A DNA stretch of 64,000 bases, from the NCBI RefSeq assembly GCF_014805685.1, contig NC_060890.1, forward strand, positions 19,592,000 through 19,655,999, in the 5' to 3' direction. The first letter of the stretch is position 1; every line of letters begins with the position of its first letter. Below are positions 61,786 through 64,000 of the stretch, piece after piece. The notes under the pieces were generated by a model. The model made no database searches. It worked only from the letters and a program-made list of their open reading frames with translations, and was not told where the DNA came from. The stretch comes from Silurus meridionalis. Lineage: Eukaryota > Chordata > Actinopteri > Siluriformes > Siluridae. A program made the position numbers and the translations under genes.

Positions 61786-62452
61786 TCATGCATTTAAAAT
61801 CTATTGCTTTGTAAAACAAATTTATAAATGATTCAGACATTTTATGCTAATATCAGGAGTTCAGTAGCACAACTGTGAGAAGGCTATAGCAAGATCATTA
61901 TAAATAGCTTCAAGTTATGTTATGATAAGATACTTTAAATTAAAAAAACTTTCAGGCAAACTATAGATTATTAAGAGTGTTAGGTAATGGTGTATTTTAA
62001 TCCATTACATCTCTTCTAAAATACTCCCCAGAATATTTTTTCCATTAGCATAACCGTTGAAATATTTTTTTCTGTATTTTGCTTATTTCACTTCGATTCC
62101 GTTTTGCTTATTTCACCTTCTGTTAAGATAACAGTGGATTCACAAAGTGAATTCTTTCATTTGCTAACATTAAAATGTGAACTGGCTTCAAAATATTTAT
62201 CATGTTGCATTGCTTTATTTTCCATCAATTTTTTGCAGAGGCAAAAGGTGACCGTTATAACTGAAACCAGTTTCCAGGATTTGGAAAGCCACCTGCATAA
62301 TAAAAATGCCATGAGGGTTGAAAGAGAGGCCATGTTCTCACTGTACACCTCCTCCATTCTCCCCTGTTCTGGGGTCATTATGATAGTGAAGGGCTGTATG
62401 AGCACATGCTTTCATTCTGAAAAACTGCAGAGCCCTCTTTCTCTCATTCTTG

Positions 62453-62483
<31 letters not shown>

Positions 62484-63519
62484 TTCCCTATCTCTCATTT
62501 TTGTCAAAGCTATGTATGATATCATTTCCTTGCAATGGTCCAAGCCAAACATTCATTTCCTCATCACCTGGGGTTGTGTTCTGACAGACAGCTCAAGGAT
62601 CTCTGTATTCCCTCACATAATTAGCAAATCCAGGCATGGCCATAATCACATTCCACAATATTTTAAAATGATGTGCCTGAGAAAGACAAGTTATTTTTCA
62701 TGAATTTATTGATTGTTTTTTTTTTTTTTTTACACCTCAGCTCTGTGATGTATAATGTTTATGTATTCAGGAAAGTTAGTTCCACTTTGCCCTCTTCCAT
62801 TAAAAGAAAAACAAGCATGTATTGAAACCTGTACTTATGTATAAGACCTAATGAAGGTTTTTGATGACTGACAGTAAGCCAGAGATAAAACTGTGCACCA
62901 AGTGGGAGTGTGATATTTCATCATTCATAATTAACTTTTGGCCATGTTAGTGGTTGTGTCTCTGCAGTGTGGGTGTCAGCTGTGAGCAAATAGGAAGTTT
63001 TATTGCTATCAGTTTAGACAAATGTTAGACATGTTCCATCTAGCACTCATGAGTTCTTTGGTTTGCATCTCCAGGGGAACTTTTAAAGGTTCTATGTAGG
63101 AGCTGTGTTGGCTTCGTGGGTAAGACTTTGGGCTACTAATCAGAAGCAATGCCACTATTAAGTCTTTGAGAGATACTCTTAACTTAACTTAGTACTCCAC
63201 TATGTTGGCTTTAACTGCATCTTGCTTTTTTGGATAAAACTGTTGGTCAAATAAGGTTTGGATAAATCCATCAGCCAAATGTCCAGTGCAGAACTCCACA
63301 GGAATTTGTTTCATATGAATGGTGTAGCCAAAGAGAATATCAAATGGAAACTGTAGAATGCTTCTTCAAGTTTCCTAAGATAAACCCATATGGAAATAAA
63401 TGAATGTAAATGTAGCACTCTTTACTTTACATTGCTTTGGGTAGATGTTGTACAAATACAGTATATATCCAGAGCCTTACTGAAAAGTTTTTCATTTTAT
63501 ACAATTATTAGACAATTTT
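61786..63519. other. Non-coding stretch, CNE-like block (62220-62680), weak SINE remnant
   Basis: The block 62220-62680 is balanced apart from (CT)n at 62453-62480. The longest ORF of the window (62104-62703, 199 codons) crosses that repeat and has no known domain. Near 63100-63150, TTGGCTTCGTGGGTAAGAC and GGGCTACTAATCAGAAG resemble a tRNA-derived SINE head, without a usable B-box. Confidence 0.4.
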
Positions 63520-63672
63520 TTTGACATTTGACAAATGGCTTTATTTAGAACAACTTCCACTTGCATCTCTTTTGCAGAACTGAAGGGCCTTTCTTAAGGG
63601 CCCAACAGTGGCAGCTTAATGGTGATAGGATTTAAACTCATGGCCTTTCATTTAGAAGTCTAATAACCCCTA
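63520..63672 (-). mobile_element. tRNA-derived SINE, copy D
   Basis: Contains GAAGGGCCTTTCTTAAGGGC, CAACAGTGGCAGCTTAATGG and GGATTTAAACTCATGGCC in the same order as the copy at 26246. It is in the minus orientation. Degenerate. Confidence 0.65.
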
Positions 63673-64000
63673 AAATAATAATTATAATCAACAAATACAT
63701 TTAGAACACTAGTTTAAGCTGCTTTAGATAAAACTGTTGAGCCCAAAAATAAACATACTGTAAAACTCTACTGTGAATTATTGGTAAAATTGCCAAATAA
63801 ATAGAGTAAATGTTCAACTCTAAAGTTAGTTTGGGAAAAACAACACCAAATGAATGAATAGAAATGTATAACCTTACAATAAATTCTGCCAGCTGAGTCA
63901 ATGCAGACTTGATTTGCATGTAATATAAACATATAAATGTTCTTTAGAACGCAACATTTACACTTTGGCATCAAAGAAACTCCCAACTAAACAATGTAAA
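63673..64000. other. Non-coding stretch, nothing recognised
   Basis: A+T-rich. The two overlapping minus-strand ORFs have no recognisable similarity. Confidence 0.6.

Noticed and set aside
62104..62703. Longest ORF of the window (199 codons, plus strand)
   Set aside because: It runs through a CT microsatellite giving a poly-Leu/Ser stretch, has no recognisable domain, and the flanking DNA looks non-coding.

Overview
The window reads as nuclear DNA from a teleost fish. Its repeats resemble the tRNA-derived SINEs, Tc1 elements and RTE/L2-type LINEs of otophysan fishes such as catfishes. That assignment rests on recalled repeat families, not on a search. The DNA is A+T-rich and CpG-poor, with very many long microsatellites (CA, GA, TATC, TTTC, TA). 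I found no complete host protein-coding gene, no rRNA, no free-standing tRNA gene and no CRISPR array. Open reading frames are short, and the longest either run through simple repeats or lie antisense to transposon sequence.

Layout. 1-10 kb: non-coding DNA with a Tc1-type relic (1.6 kb), a LINE ORF2 tail (5.0 kb), a tRNA-derived SINE (6.1 kb), a second Tc1 relic (6.4 kb) and several moderately GC-rich blocks that look like candidate conserved non-coding elements (CNEs). 10-14 kb: TA and TTA microsatellites, a SINE-like relic and an RTE 3' tail. 14.36-16.56 kb: a dead but structurally complete Tc1 transposon with IR/DR ends, followed 24 bases later by a 623-bp pogo/Tigger-like MITE, both in TA-rich DNA. 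17.0-17.3 kb: a foldback element. 18.0-20.1 kb: a deleted RTE retrotransposon joined to the 5' end of a second Tc1 family. 20-32 kb: non-coding DNA with a GC-rich patch (20.6-20.95 kb), microsatellites, a strong G-quadruplex motif (24.97 kb) and another SINE. 32.3-33.35 kb: compound microsatellites. 34.53-35.69 kb: one TIR element nested inside another. 36-40 kb: CNE-like DNA. 40.3-42.7 kb: a CpG-rich, promoter-like patch bracketed by GA, CA, TATC and CT repeats. 43-46 kb: a locally repeated sequence (two copies 1.78 kb apart), a common fish repeat tail and a fourth Tc1 relic. 50.2-51.2 kb: an L2/CR1-type LINE end next to a Tc1 relic. 51-56 kb: long CA, TA and TC arrays. 56.2 and 58.6 kb: two hAT-like non-autonomous elements. 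60.7-63.7 kb: a 109-bp TC array followed by a weak candidate exon, then more SINE copies.

The overall picture is a gene desert or very large intron: moderately GC-rich, TAAT-containing islands that could be developmental enhancers, separated by transposon debris and microsatellites. The best supported observations are the nested and adjacent TA-targeting transposons. The candidate exon, the CpG-rich patch and the CNE-like blocks are hypotheses that need alignment or transcript data.
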